This document shows positions 1 to 7,488 of a DNA stretch of 64,000 nucleotides, in pieces. The notes beneath the pieces were generated by a model. That model did not search any database. It saw only the letters and a list, made by a program, of their open reading frames with translations, and was not told where the DNA came from. Position 1 is the stretch's first letter, and the number at the start of each line of letters is the position of its first letter. The position numbers and the translations under genes were made by a program. Source of the stretch: Aeromonas sobria (GTDB lineage: Bacteria > Pseudomonadota > Gammaproteobacteria > Enterobacterales > Aeromonadaceae). The DNA lies in the NCBI RefSeq assembly GCF_000820145.1, contig NZ_CDBW01000006.1, forward strand, positions 364,257-428,256, given 5' to 3'.

Positions 1-142
1 CTTGCAGCACCTCCTCGAGACGGCCCATCATGATGCCGCGCGTCGCTTCTTGCGCCAGCGGATCATCGACGGTCTGGCGCTGCTCCTGGGGATAGCGCTC
101 AACCGGCGCATCCGGGTCAATCCGGGTCAGGGTGTACTTCAT
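1..142 (-). CDS. nuoB: NADH-quinone oxidoreductase subunit B, N-terminal part
   Basis: The first 47 codons of NuoB, the subunit of respiratory complex I that holds the last iron-sulfur cluster (N2) before quinone. The protein begins MKYTLTRIDPDAPVERYP and contains the family's typical RGIMMGRLEEVLQ stretch. The gene continues beyond the left edge of the window, so the cluster-binding cysteines are not visible. It follows nuoA on the minus strand with a 29-nt gap, the usual nuoAB order. The start ATG at 142 is preceded by a purine-rich ribosome-binding site. The identification rests on the recognisable N-terminus plus gene order. Confidence 0.9.
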   Translation of the reverse strand, partial: MKYTLTRIDPDAPVERYPQEQRQTVDDPLAQEATRGIMMGRLEEVLQ

Positions 143-171
143 GGTGCAACCTCAAGGAAAGGGTCTGTGGT

Positions 172-576
172 TCAATCAGTTTTTTTATCGTTCAGTTGCG
201 GCTTGCGCGGTGACCACTCCAGGGCGCCGATGCGCCACAGGTAGATCAGACCGATTAAGAGCAGCGTGATGAAAATAGCGGCTTCAATAAAACCGACCCA
301 GCCGGTTTCGCGAACGGAGACAGACCAGGCGAAAAGATAGAGTGCCTCGACGTCGAAGATGACGAAGAACATGGCGACCAGATAGAACTTGGCGGAAAAA
401 CGCAGGCGGGCAGTGCCAACCGAGTCAATGCCAGATTCGAAGGGCTTGTTTTTGGCACGACCATAGGCGCGTCCCCCCAGCAGCGCGGCGAGACCTATCA
501 TCGTCAAACAGATAGCGATGGCACCTATGACATAAATGGCAAAAGCCCAATGTTGAGCAGAAATATCAGCAAACAT
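172..576 (-). CDS. nuoA: NADH-quinone oxidoreductase subunit A
   Basis: A 134-residue membrane subunit of complex I. Three hydrophobic helices are visible (about residues 10-35, 65-88 and 95-117). The conserved NuoA elements are present: a KPFESGI motif with its acidic residue in the loop after helix 1, and [14 protein letters not shown] in helix 2. It sits in the inner membrane at the hinge between the quinone site and the membrane arm. The length is normal for the family. It is the first gene of the nuo operon: nuoB follows and a long AT-rich promoter region precedes it. The charged C-terminal tail is ordinary for gamma-proteobacterial NuoA. Confidence 0.95.
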   Translation of the reverse strand: MFADISAQHWAFAIYVIGAIAICLTMIGLAALLGGRAYGRAKNKPFESGIDSVGTARLRFSAKFYLVAMFFVIFDVEALYLFAWSVSVRETGWVGFIEAAIFITLLLIGLIYLWRIGALEWSPRKPQLNDKKTD

Positions 577-720
577 AGAGGTTTTTCCTAACCAAATTAA
601 TCATGCGACTTAACAATGATGTTACGCATTATGACACTTTCGCACTGATTTACATGCCATTTTTACGAGTTAATTATTAATCTGTTAACTGGAAATTAAA
701 TTCTGTTAAGGAGCGCACTT
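577..720 (-). promoter_or_regulatory. nuo operon promoter region with GTTAA repeats
   Basis: AT-rich leader upstream of nuoA. Three GTTAA motifs in the same orientation occur at 669, 684 and 705, within a stretch rich in TTAAT. Direct repeats of this kind resemble ArcA binding sites, and nuo is ArcA-repressed in E. coli. Assigning ArcA here is an inference. The segment 720-897 holds no gene I can support. Confidence 0.35.
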
Positions 721-897
721 TTTTACTGGTTATGGCAGGCAGGAAAGGCTTGGAAAGAGCAGAAAGCTGCTCCTAGCCATCACCTGAAAGGGGTAAATGT
801 CGCGTGCGAAGCCGGGTCAGGTCGGCATTACGGAGATGGACCGTCGGTGGGCGAAGAATGTGGTGGCAGGTGAGACGTGGCTGTTACAAAGATAACA

Positions 898-925
898 ACA
901 AGAGAGGCTCGCAAGCCTCTCTTGT
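898..925 (-). terminator. Hairpin between the nuo promoter region and the DUF1566 gene
   Basis: A perfect 12-bp stem (898-909 with 914-925) with a CGCA loop. On the minus strand it is followed by a T-rich stretch, so it probably ends transcription of the DUF1566/protease cluster. Confidence 0.7.
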
Positions 926-955
926 CATAACGTTCCGGTTTCGAAAGTGGGGCGG

Positions 956-1525
956 TCAGGGTTTATTGGCGACCAGCAAAACCTGATCCGGGTAGGCGCC
1001 AATGACGCGAAAACCGATGTCTCCCGAGGTGATATCCAGATACGCCCGCTGGCCATTGGCGGAGGCCACCGTGCTGCTCATCAGATAGACGTAGCCGTCG
1101 TTGACCTCTTTACCATCTCCCGCCATGGCGCGCGGGAAAATGGCTTCATTGAGAGAGGGCTTGTAGCAGGCATGCTCGACCAGGGTCGCCAGCTCCTTGA
1201 TGTCGGGCAGGCGCCACTGGCTGACACCGCCGAAGTGATAGAGAGCATGGCTGCTGTCACTGCGGATCCGCTCCGCCACTTGCAACCCCTGCTGCCAGTA
1301 GTAAGCGGTCGGTTCCCCCAGGCAACTACCGCCATCCCATGTTTGCCCCAGTTTGCAGCGCATCCAGGTGAGGCCGGTGTGTTGATCGGTGACGGTGCCG
1401 TTGCCATGGTCAAGAAAACGGGCAGAGGGGGCGGTGCGATCCATGGTGTCATCACAAATGGCAGCGCCGTGGGCAAGGGGGGCCAGCAGTGCCAGCATGG
1501 CGAACGAAAAACGATAAAGGTTCAT
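956..1525 (-). CDS. Secreted DUF1566 protein
   Basis: A 189-residue protein with a Sec signal peptide (hydrophobic segment about residues 5-20, ending near AHGA). It carries a DUF1566/Lcl C-terminal-type domain, recognised by GLTWMRC near residue 52, SQWRLPDIKELATLV near 103-117, and the closing GFRVI. This fold is used by many exported proteins of Aeromonas and Vibrio, and its biochemical role is mostly unknown. Cysteines at both ends probably form disulfides. It lies 13 nt after a larger DUF1566 lipoprotein, so the two are probably co-transcribed. The start ATG has a good GAGGAA ribosome-binding site 6 nt upstream. A fimbria- or surface-associated role is possible, but nothing here proves it. 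Confidence 0.75.
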   Translation of the reverse strand: MNLYRFSFAMLALLAPLAHGAAICDDTMDRTAPSARFLDHGNGTVTDQHTGLTWMRCKLGQTWDGGSCLGEPTAYYWQQGLQVAERIRSDSSHALYHFGGVSQWRLPDIKELATLVEHACYKPSLNEAIFPRAMAGDGKEVNDGYVYLMSSTVASANGQRAYLDITSGDIGFRVIGAYPDQVLLVANKP

Positions 1526-1538
1526 GATATTCCTCGGA

Positions 1539-2978
1539 TTATTGGGGAGTGGCGACCAGTCGCACCTGCATCAGTTCGATATAGTCATCTTGCTGAACCA
1601 ATGCGGGATAAGTGGTGCCCGCATCATCTCCCAGGAACAGGGCCGTGCGTTTGCTGATGGGGCCACCGGAGAAGCGCTGGGCGGTGTTGCTGGTGGAGCT
1701 CCAGTAGTAGCCATCGTAGGTGTCATCTTCCGATGGGGCGATATCCGGGAAGTAACGGGTATCCACGATGATGCGCTGACCCAGCGGGTCCTTGGCCAGG
1801 CTGCCGTAGTGCATCAGTGACATCAGATCGCCCATGGTGGGCAGCCGCCACTGGCTGATGCCGCAGCGTTGTTCGCCATTGAGCCACTGCTGATATGCGC
1901 GGGTGGTCAGCATGGTGGTCAGCGCCTGTGCCCGGGCGAGGGCAGACAGATCCCCTTCGGCTGTGAGCTGTTCGATCCTGTTATGGATATGCTGGTAGGC
2001 CGCTTGCTGTTCGCCTGCGGTCGCCTTGAATTGCTCATCCTCATAGGCAAAGGGTCTGCTTTTCCAGGCCGGACTCAAGGGGTCGTCCGATTTGACCTCC
2101 CATACCAGACCGGTATTGAGATCCTTGACGCACTGCCAGCTCGGCGCGCTGTCGGGGAGCACCTGACCGCGATCATCAAGCTTGCGATAGGCAAGCTGGG
2201 GACGAGTGCGATTCCAGCTGGCATCTTGCCCCGGATAGTCGGTAGGTTCCTGTTCCAGCAGCGGATCGTTGCCATCGCTGAAGGTGGTGACGCCGCTGAC
2301 GGTCAGCAGGTTGCGTGGCTGCTGTTGCGCCAGCAGGGTCAGCAGCTCGCTTTGGGTCTCTTCGGCAAATTGTCCGTTGCGCTGCCACTCCTGAGCCAAT
2401 TGCCCCAGCATCAGGCTGATGGCGCGATAGCTGGTGGTGAGCAACTGCGTCTCCTTGGCGGTGGCAAGGCGTGTGCGGGCCTGTTGCTGCAAGCTGATCG
2501 CCACCTTCTGCAGCGCCTGATCAAACTGGCCGAGACCTGCGAGGGCCGCGCGGTCGCTGCCCGGTTGCAGCGGCGCGAGATCGGTCAGCAACTGTGTCAG
2601 TGCGCGATCGGCGGCCACCCCTTCGGCAATGCGGCTCTGCCACAGGGTGCTGAGCAGGGTCGGTTGCAGCCGTTGTGGCTCCCCTTTGGCGGCCGGATGC
2701 GCCAGCAGCAGCCCTCCGGCGCGCGGTACGAACAGCAGGGGCGAGTTGACGATGTTGGCCGAGCGGCTGACAAGGGCCACAGCTCCTTCGCCGCTGACGG
2801 CAGGATCGGCGGGATCACATTGCCAGTTCTGATCCAGATCGGCGCACAGGGTGCCGGCGGTCGGCAGGTCGACATCGACCCGGTAGTCAGGGATCGCCAG
2901 TGGTGCGTTATCTTCCCCGCCGCCACAGGCGCTGAGCAGGGCTGAGAGGGTTGCAATAACCAGTACGGATGGTTTCAC
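1539..2978 (-). CDS. DUF1566 lipoprotein
   Basis: A 479-residue predicted lipoprotein. The lipobox LSAC ends at Cys18 and is followed by a GGG linker, so it is probably anchored in a membrane on the periplasmic side or exported to the surface. The middle part (about residues 60-240) is rich in Leu, Gln and Ala and looks helical. The C-terminal 200 residues form a DUF1566-type domain with CVKDLNTGLVWEVK, CGISQWRLPTMGDLM and YYWSSTSN. It is a larger relative of its downstream neighbour, which suggests an old duplication or a two-component pair. The substrate or partner is unknown. The gene follows the GlyGly-CTERM peptidase after a hairpin. Confidence 0.75.
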   Translation of the reverse strand: MKPSVLVIATLSALLSACGGGEDNAPLAIPDYRVDVDLPTAGTLCADLDQNWQCDPADPAVSGEGAVALVSRSANIVNSPLLFVPRAGGLLLAHPAAKGEPQRLQPTLLSTLWQSRIAEGVAADRALTQLLTDLAPLQPGSDRAALAGLGQFDQALQKVAISLQQQARTRLATAKETQLLTTSYRAISLMLGQLAQEWQRNGQFAEETQSELLTLLAQQQPRNLLTVSGVTTFSDGNDPLLEQEPTDYPGQDASWNRTRPQLAYRKLDDRGQVLPDSAPSWQCVKDLNTGLVWEVKSDDPLSPAWKSRPFAYEDEQFKATAGEQQAAYQHIHNRIEQLTAEGDLSALARAQALTTMLTTRAYQQWLNGEQRCGISQWRLPTMGDLMSLMHYGSLAKDPLGQRIIVDTRYFPDIAPSEDDTYDGYYWSSTSNTAQRFSGGPISKRTALFLGDDAGTTYPALVQQDDYIELMQVRLVATPQ

Positions 2979-3006
2979 TTCACATTCCTTGATTCGGTCA
3001 CAGGTT

Positions 3007-3028
3007 CACGGGGGCGGTAACCCCCGTG
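3007..3028 (-). terminator. Intra-cluster hairpin
   Basis: An 8-bp GC stem (3007-3014 with 3021-3028) lies between the peptidase stop and the DUF1566 lipoprotein start. It lacks a clear T-run, so it is more likely an attenuator or mRNA-processing stem than a full terminator. Confidence 0.35.
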
Positions 3029-3037
3029 GTACAGGAT

Positions 3038-5455
3038 TCAACGGCGCGGGGTGCTCCGGCGCCAGAGGCGGGGCCACAGGGCCAGCAACAGCAGCAGGGG
3101 GGACGCCGTGCCGCCACCCCCTTCATCCTGCTCAAGAGGAATGATGCCTGTGTTGGGCAGGGCTTCATCCTTGTCGCAGCGGGCGCCGACTTGTTGGGCT
3201 ACGCGCCAGTTGCGCAACTGACCGATGTCACCGGCGCTGGTGTCGTTGATCTCCAGCAGCCAGCGGCCAGCGAGCGGTTCACCGTGCAGCTTATCCAGCG
3301 ATTCGAACGGTACCAGTTCACGGGGGAACTCCCCCTTGAGCCGGGTATGGCTGGCGTAGCCCTTGTTCCACAGACTGATCCGGGTGCCGTAAGGGGAGGT
3401 GAGCCAGATCTCCAACTGCTCCAGCTTGCTGTGTTCCAGATCGAGGGCGACCACGAATCCGCTGTCGATGCGGGCCTTGCTCTCGGGCAGGGTGAGAGTG
3501 AAGCGGGACAGGCCGTGCCGTTCATTGCTCAGCGCATCCTTGATCTGGCCACCCTGGCCGATGGCCCGCTGCCAGAGCGGTTCACCGATCGGCAGTTGCA
3601 GGTCAAGGCGGGTCTGGCGCTCGGTGGGGCTGGGCAGGGTGAGCTGGAACTGCAGCGGCAAGATGACTGCCTCGCCACAGGTCAGGTTGCTCGCCGCTTC
3701 CAGCGGCAGGGTCCAGCGGGCGGTGCCATCGGCGTTGAGCTCTCCCAGCCAGTGACCGTCACCCATGAGCCCCTTGGTCGGGAGCAGGCTGGCGTCGGCC
3801 ACGGTCAGGGGGCGGCCGCTCTGGTTGGTCAATTCGATGGCGAGGCTCTTTTTCTCTCCGGGCAGCAGGTAGCTGTCATCGGCTAGGCGGGCCGCGATGG
3901 GCGTGGGCAGCAGGGCGTGGTGGCGGAAGGCCTGCTCCAGCAACTGGCCATAGCTGCGATCCGGATAGAGGCGGTTGGCGGTATCCACGGTGACGCGCGC
4001 CAGCTGGGGCATCCGCACCTGCGGGCCGAGGCCGAAGTGGGATTCAATCAGCAGGGTATCGAACTCGTCACGGGCTATATCACCATACTGTTCAACGGCC
4101 TGGCGCAGCGCGGTGAAGAGCGGGGTGCCCCACAGCTGGTCGCCGTTGCTGCCATTGATGGTGAGGTGAGCCGGATAGAGGAAGCCCGGATGATAGCGCG
4201 CCCGCAGATCATCGAGCTGACGCGGCGTCCGGCCGCTGATCCTGGCATCCCAGTTGAAGACCATGAAAGGCTCGAACTGGCGGGCCTCTGGACTGCGCTG
4301 GCGCCAGCTGGCGGCCAGATAGTCGCTAAAGCCCTCACCGATGGCGCCCCAGTCACCCTCGTCTCCCATGTCGGGCAGGATATGGTGCTGCACCGCATGG
4401 CCAAACTCGTGCCAGATCACCATGGGATCTTCGGCATCGGGCACGCCGACCCGGCCAATTTCCAACCGGCGCAGGAAGGGATCATAGAGGGAGTTGTCCT
4501 GCTCTCCGGCATCGGTATCGATGGCCAGGGGGCCGCCCATCAGCGCCGGGTAGCCAAGGGATTCCACATGGCGCTGGGCCAGATCCAGATGGTAGTAGCC
4601 ATTGATATCGAGGAAGGCAGGCTGCTGGTGATCCAGCTGGAAGCCATCGGCATCAGAGCTGCTAAAGGGAACGGTTGCCGGCGCCGTGCCATCCACGACC
4701 CGGGCGCGAGGGCCGCTCAGCAGGTAGGTGTTATCCACCTTTTGTACCGTGAGCGGCACGGTGCGATAGGCCCCGTTGTCCAGCACCAGATCATGGCGCC
4801 ACAGCAGGCTGCCATCTTGCAACTGGGTGCGGGGATCGAGGGCAAAGATGCGTGCCTGCACAGTGGCCGTTTCCCCTGCCAGCGGGGCCGCTTCGGCACG
4901 GGTGTTGGCCTCTTGCAGCGTGCGCCCCAGCAGGGCGCTACCATCGCAAGTGACAAACAGTTGCCAGTGGCTGCTTTTGTTGTTGCCCGGCTGGCTTTCC
5001 ACCGCCAGCAGACGCCAGGCCGGGGTCAGGGTGTCACCATCCTGCCAGTACCAGGGCTGGGCTTCTTCACTGCCGGCGAATTGCCACACAGTGCCATCCA
5101 GCGTGGCGGTATAGGCATCCCCCCCGGCGCGGCTTGCTTCATCACATGGCGTCGCCTGTGCCTGCATCAGTCGGGTATTGTGATAGAGACGCCACGGGCG
5201 ACCCTGCTCATCGAGACTGACGGCGGCCATCAGGCCGGCGATCGGTGTACCATTGAGCTGCTGGCGATAGTGCAGATAGTGGCCCAGCTTGCCTTGGCGC
5301 TGATAGGCCGGGGCATCACTCAGGGTGACACCGAGCTGCTGTTCGAGCCAGAGGCGGGTATCGGCGGGGGCGTTCTGTTCGACAAAACGCAGTTCGGCGG
5401 CCTCGGTGGCAAAGCCAGCCAGCCCCAGCAAGAGGGCGGGCAACAGGGGTTTCAT
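3038..5455 (-). CDS. Secreted zinc metallopeptidase with P domain and GlyGly-CTERM tail
   Basis: About 805 residues from the chosen start (ATG at 5455, with GGGAG upstream and a clear signal peptide). An in-frame ATG at 5485 overlaps the previous stop and would add 10 residues that break the signal peptide. The catalytic motif HEFGHAVQHH is followed by a downstream glutamate in GEGFSDYLA, a gluzincin pattern close to the M4/M36 families. After the protease domain comes a proprotein-convertase P-like domain near the C-terminus (LEHSKLEQLEIWLTSPYG to GRWLLEIND). The extreme C-terminus is a Gly-rich patch, a hydrophobic helix and an Arg-rich end, which is the GlyGly-CTERM signal cut by rhombosortase for surface delivery after type II secretion. 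It follows an oligopeptidase and a heme receptor, so protein degradation for heme or peptide supply is a reasonable inference. Confidence 0.85.
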   Translation of the reverse strand: MKPLLPALLLGLAGFATEAAELRFVEQNAPADTRLWLEQQLGVTLSDAPAYQRQGKLGHYLHYRQQLNGTPIAGLMAAVSLDEQGRPWRLYHNTRLMQAQATPCDEASRAGGDAYTATLDGTVWQFAGSEEAQPWYWQDGDTLTPAWRLLAVESQPGNNKSSHWQLFVTCDGSALLGRTLQEANTRAEAAPLAGETATVQARIFALDPRTQLQDGSLLWRHDLVLDNGAYRTVPLTVQKVDNTYLLSGPRARVVDGTAPATVPFSSSDADGFQLDHQQPAFLDINGYYHLDLAQRHVESLGYPALMGGPLAIDTDAGEQDNSLYDPFLRRLEIGRVGVPDAEDPMVIWHEFGHAVQHHILPDMGDEGDWGAIGEGFSDYLAASWRQRSPEARQFEPFMVFNWDARISGRTPRQLDDLRARYHPGFLYPAHLTINGSNGDQLWGTPLFTALRQAVEQYGDIARDEFDTLLIESHFGLGPQVRMPQLARVTVDTANRLYPDRSYGQLLEQAFRHHALLPTPIAARLADDSYLLPGEKKSLAIELTNQSGRPLTVADASLLPTKGLMGDGHWLGELNADGTARWTLPLEAASNLTCGEAVILPLQFQLTLPSPTERQTRLDLQLPIGEPLWQRAIGQGGQIKDALSNERHGLSRFTLTLPESKARIDSGFVVALDLEHSKLEQLEIWLTSPYGTRISLWNKGYASHTRLKGEFPRELVPFESLDKLHGEPLAGRWLLEINDTSAGDIGQLRNWRVAQQVGARCDKDEALPNTGIIPLEQDEGGGGTASPLLLLLALWPRLWRRSTPRR

Positions 5456-5481
5456 AGTGGTACTCCCAATCAGCGGCAGGG

Positions 5482-7488
5482 TCATTGGTTGATCCCCGCC
5501 AGATGCAACAAGAAGGCAAATTCACGAGCCCGATCGCCACCACCGGCGCGGTGGCCCCCCTCCAGTTCGGTCAGCAGCAGGTAGGGGCCGGAGCCCGTGC
5601 TGTGCTCCCGCAGGCGGGCCAGCCACTTGACCGGCTCCCAGTAGGGCACCTGACTGTCGTGCAGGGCGGTGGTGACCAGCAGGGGTGGGTACGGTGCGCG
5701 GTGCAGGTTGTCGTAGGGGCTGATGCGGCGCATCGCCTGATACTCTGCGGGCTTGGCCGGATTGCCCCACTCCTGGTACTCCTGACGGGTCAAGGGGAGG
5801 GCGGGATCGCTCATGGTGCCGAGCATATCGACGAAGGGAACCTGCAACACGGCGCCGCTAAAGAGTGTCGGTTGCTGGTTGAGGGCCGCAGCGACCAGGG
5901 TGCCCCCCGCGCTGCCACCCATGGCAAACAGGGGTAGAGGGGGGACGTCGGGCGACCAGTGGCGCAGGGTGTTACCGGCAGCGATAAAGTCGCTGATGCC
6001 GTTCTGCTTGTGGATGCCCCGCCCGTCGCGGGTCCACTGCTCCCCCAGCATGCCGCCGCCGCGCACATGGGCGATGGCGTAGACAAAGCCCCGATCCAGC
6101 AGGCTCAGCAGCTCTTTCTGGTAGTAGGGGCGCATCGGCGTGCCATAGGCGCCATAGCCGTAGAGCAGCACGGCGCGGGGAGCCAGATCTTTGCGCCACA
6201 CCAGCGAGACAGGCACCCGGGTGCCATCGGCAGAGGTGACCCAGCGCCGCTCGCTTTGATAGGGCAATGCCTTGTCGTCACCGGAGTGCTGGTCGTTGAA
6301 CCACTGACCGTTATTCAAATCCAGCCAGCGCTGGCCTGGGGGCTGGCTCAAGCCCTGACTGCGCACCAGAATGCGGTCGCTGGCCGGGTCATGTTCTCCT
6401 TGCAGCCAGCCGGTTCCTGCGCCACTGGCCAGCGGCAGGCGCTGGCGTTCATGGCCGTTGCGATCGAGGAGGGCGAGCCAATCCTCCCCCTGCTGGCGAA
6501 ACTGCACCACCAGATGGCGATCAAACAGCCGCCACTTCTCGGGATCGCCGAGATCCTCCCCTTTGGCGGGCCACAGGCGCTGCCACTCACCGAGCGGCGT
6601 GCTGGCTGAGTAGAGGGCAAACGCCCCCTCCCGGTTGCTCTTGATCACCCAGCCGGATTGGCTGTCCAGATAGTATTCCACCCCGCGCTGGCGGGGTTTG
6701 ACCTGCAGTGGCTTGCCCGAGTCGAGCAGGTACTGCTCCGAGCTGTCGTGGTTGTTGCCCTGCAACACCAGATGCTGGCCATCCGTGGTGCGATAGAGGC
6801 TGAGCAGCCAGGCGGGATCCTGCTCCTCATAGAGGGTCTGCTCCTGGCCATCCTGCCAGCCGCGCAACTGCCAGGGGCGCAGGGTGTAGCGCTCGTTGGC
6901 GATGGTGTAGAGGGTGCGACCATCTTGTGACCAGGCGAGATCGGCGCTGCGCTGCGCCAAGCTGGCCAGCGCCTTGCCGCTCTGGATATCGAGCAGGGTG
7001 ACCTGATAGTCGAGATCGCCCCGGCGATCTTCGGCGACGGCCAGCGTGCGGTTATCCGGGCTCAGGGCCCAGCCGCCCGCTTCGTAGTAGCCCTCACCCG
7101 CTCTGGCGGGGAGCCGTTGCTGCGCCTTGCCCCCGTGGCGTTGCCAGAGGGAGCCGTCCGGACGCAACTGCCATGCCTGATCGCCACGCACAAGCCAGTT
7201 GTCTGGCATCGGTTCCCCCGCCGGATGGCGGGCAAACTCGGCGCGCAGGGTGGCTTCCAGCGGCTGCTGCGCGGCGAGTTGCTGCTCGCTCCAGCGATTT
7301 TGCTGCTTGAGCAGGGCGAGAATGGCCGGGTTGCTGCGGCTCTCGTCCCGCAACCAAAAGTAGGGATCCTGGCGTACGGGACTGCCCGAAATCAGGTGTG
7401 GCTGGGACGGGATAGGCGGTGGCAGGGCCTCTTGCGCCCACGCCAACGGGGCGGCCAACAGGGCCGCCATGATTGCATGATGTTTCAT
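5482..7488 (-). CDS. Secreted S9 family oligopeptidase (prolyl oligopeptidase/oligopeptidase B type)
   Basis: About 668 residues from ATG 7488. A longer frame exists upstream but runs inside the receptor gene, while this start gives a signal peptide (hydrophobic residues 5-18, ending AWA-QE). The N-terminal part is a beta-propeller. The C-terminal alpha/beta-hydrolase domain shows the nucleophile motif GGSAGG, the Asp in HDSQVPYWEP and the His in EGGHRAGGG, so the Ser-Asp-His triad is complete. The GYGAYG and HVRGGG motifs match the S9A family. Most family members are cytoplasmic; the signal peptide suggests a periplasmic enzyme cleaving short peptides. Its ATG overlaps the TGA of the receptor gene by one base, which implies translational coupling. 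Confidence 0.88.
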   Translation of the reverse strand: MKHHAIMAALLAAPLAWAQEALPPPIPSQPHLISGSPVRQDPYFWLRDESRSNPAILALLKQQNRWSEQQLAAQQPLEATLRAEFARHPAGEPMPDNWLVRGDQAWQLRPDGSLWQRHGGKAQQRLPARAGEGYYEAGGWALSPDNRTLAVAEDRRGDLDYQVTLLDIQSGKALASLAQRSADLAWSQDGRTLYTIANERYTLRPWQLRGWQDGQEQTLYEEQDPAWLLSLYRTTDGQHLVLQGNNHDSSEQYLLDSGKPLQVKPRQRGVEYYLDSQSGWVIKSNREGAFALYSASTPLGEWQRLWPAKGEDLGDPEKWRLFDRHLVVQFRQQGEDWLALLDRNGHERQRLPLASGAGTGWLQGEHDPASDRILVRSQGLSQPPGQRWLDLNNGQWFNDQHSGDDKALPYQSERRWVTSADGTRVPVSLVWRKDLAPRAVLLYGYGAYGTPMRPYYQKELLSLLDRGFVYAIAHVRGGGMLGEQWTRDGRGIHKQNGISDFIAAGNTLRHWSPDVPPLPLFAMGGSAGGTLVAAALNQQPTLFSGAVLQVPFVDMLGTMSDPALPLTRQEYQEWGNPAKPAEYQAMRRISPYDNLHRAPYPPLLVTTALHDSQVPYWEPVKWLARLREHSTGSGPYLLLTELEGGHRAGGGDRAREFAFLLHLAGINQ

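Noticed and set aside
947..1657. Plus-strand frame opposite the DUF1566 genes
   Set aside because: Antisense shadow; the opposite strand has signal peptides, ribosome-binding sites and family motifs.
3917..5584. Long open frame (555 codons) on the plus strand
   Set aside because: It lies opposite the metallopeptidase, has no recognisable domain and reads as low-complexity His/Gln/Ala-rich sequence, as expected for a GC-rich antisense frame.
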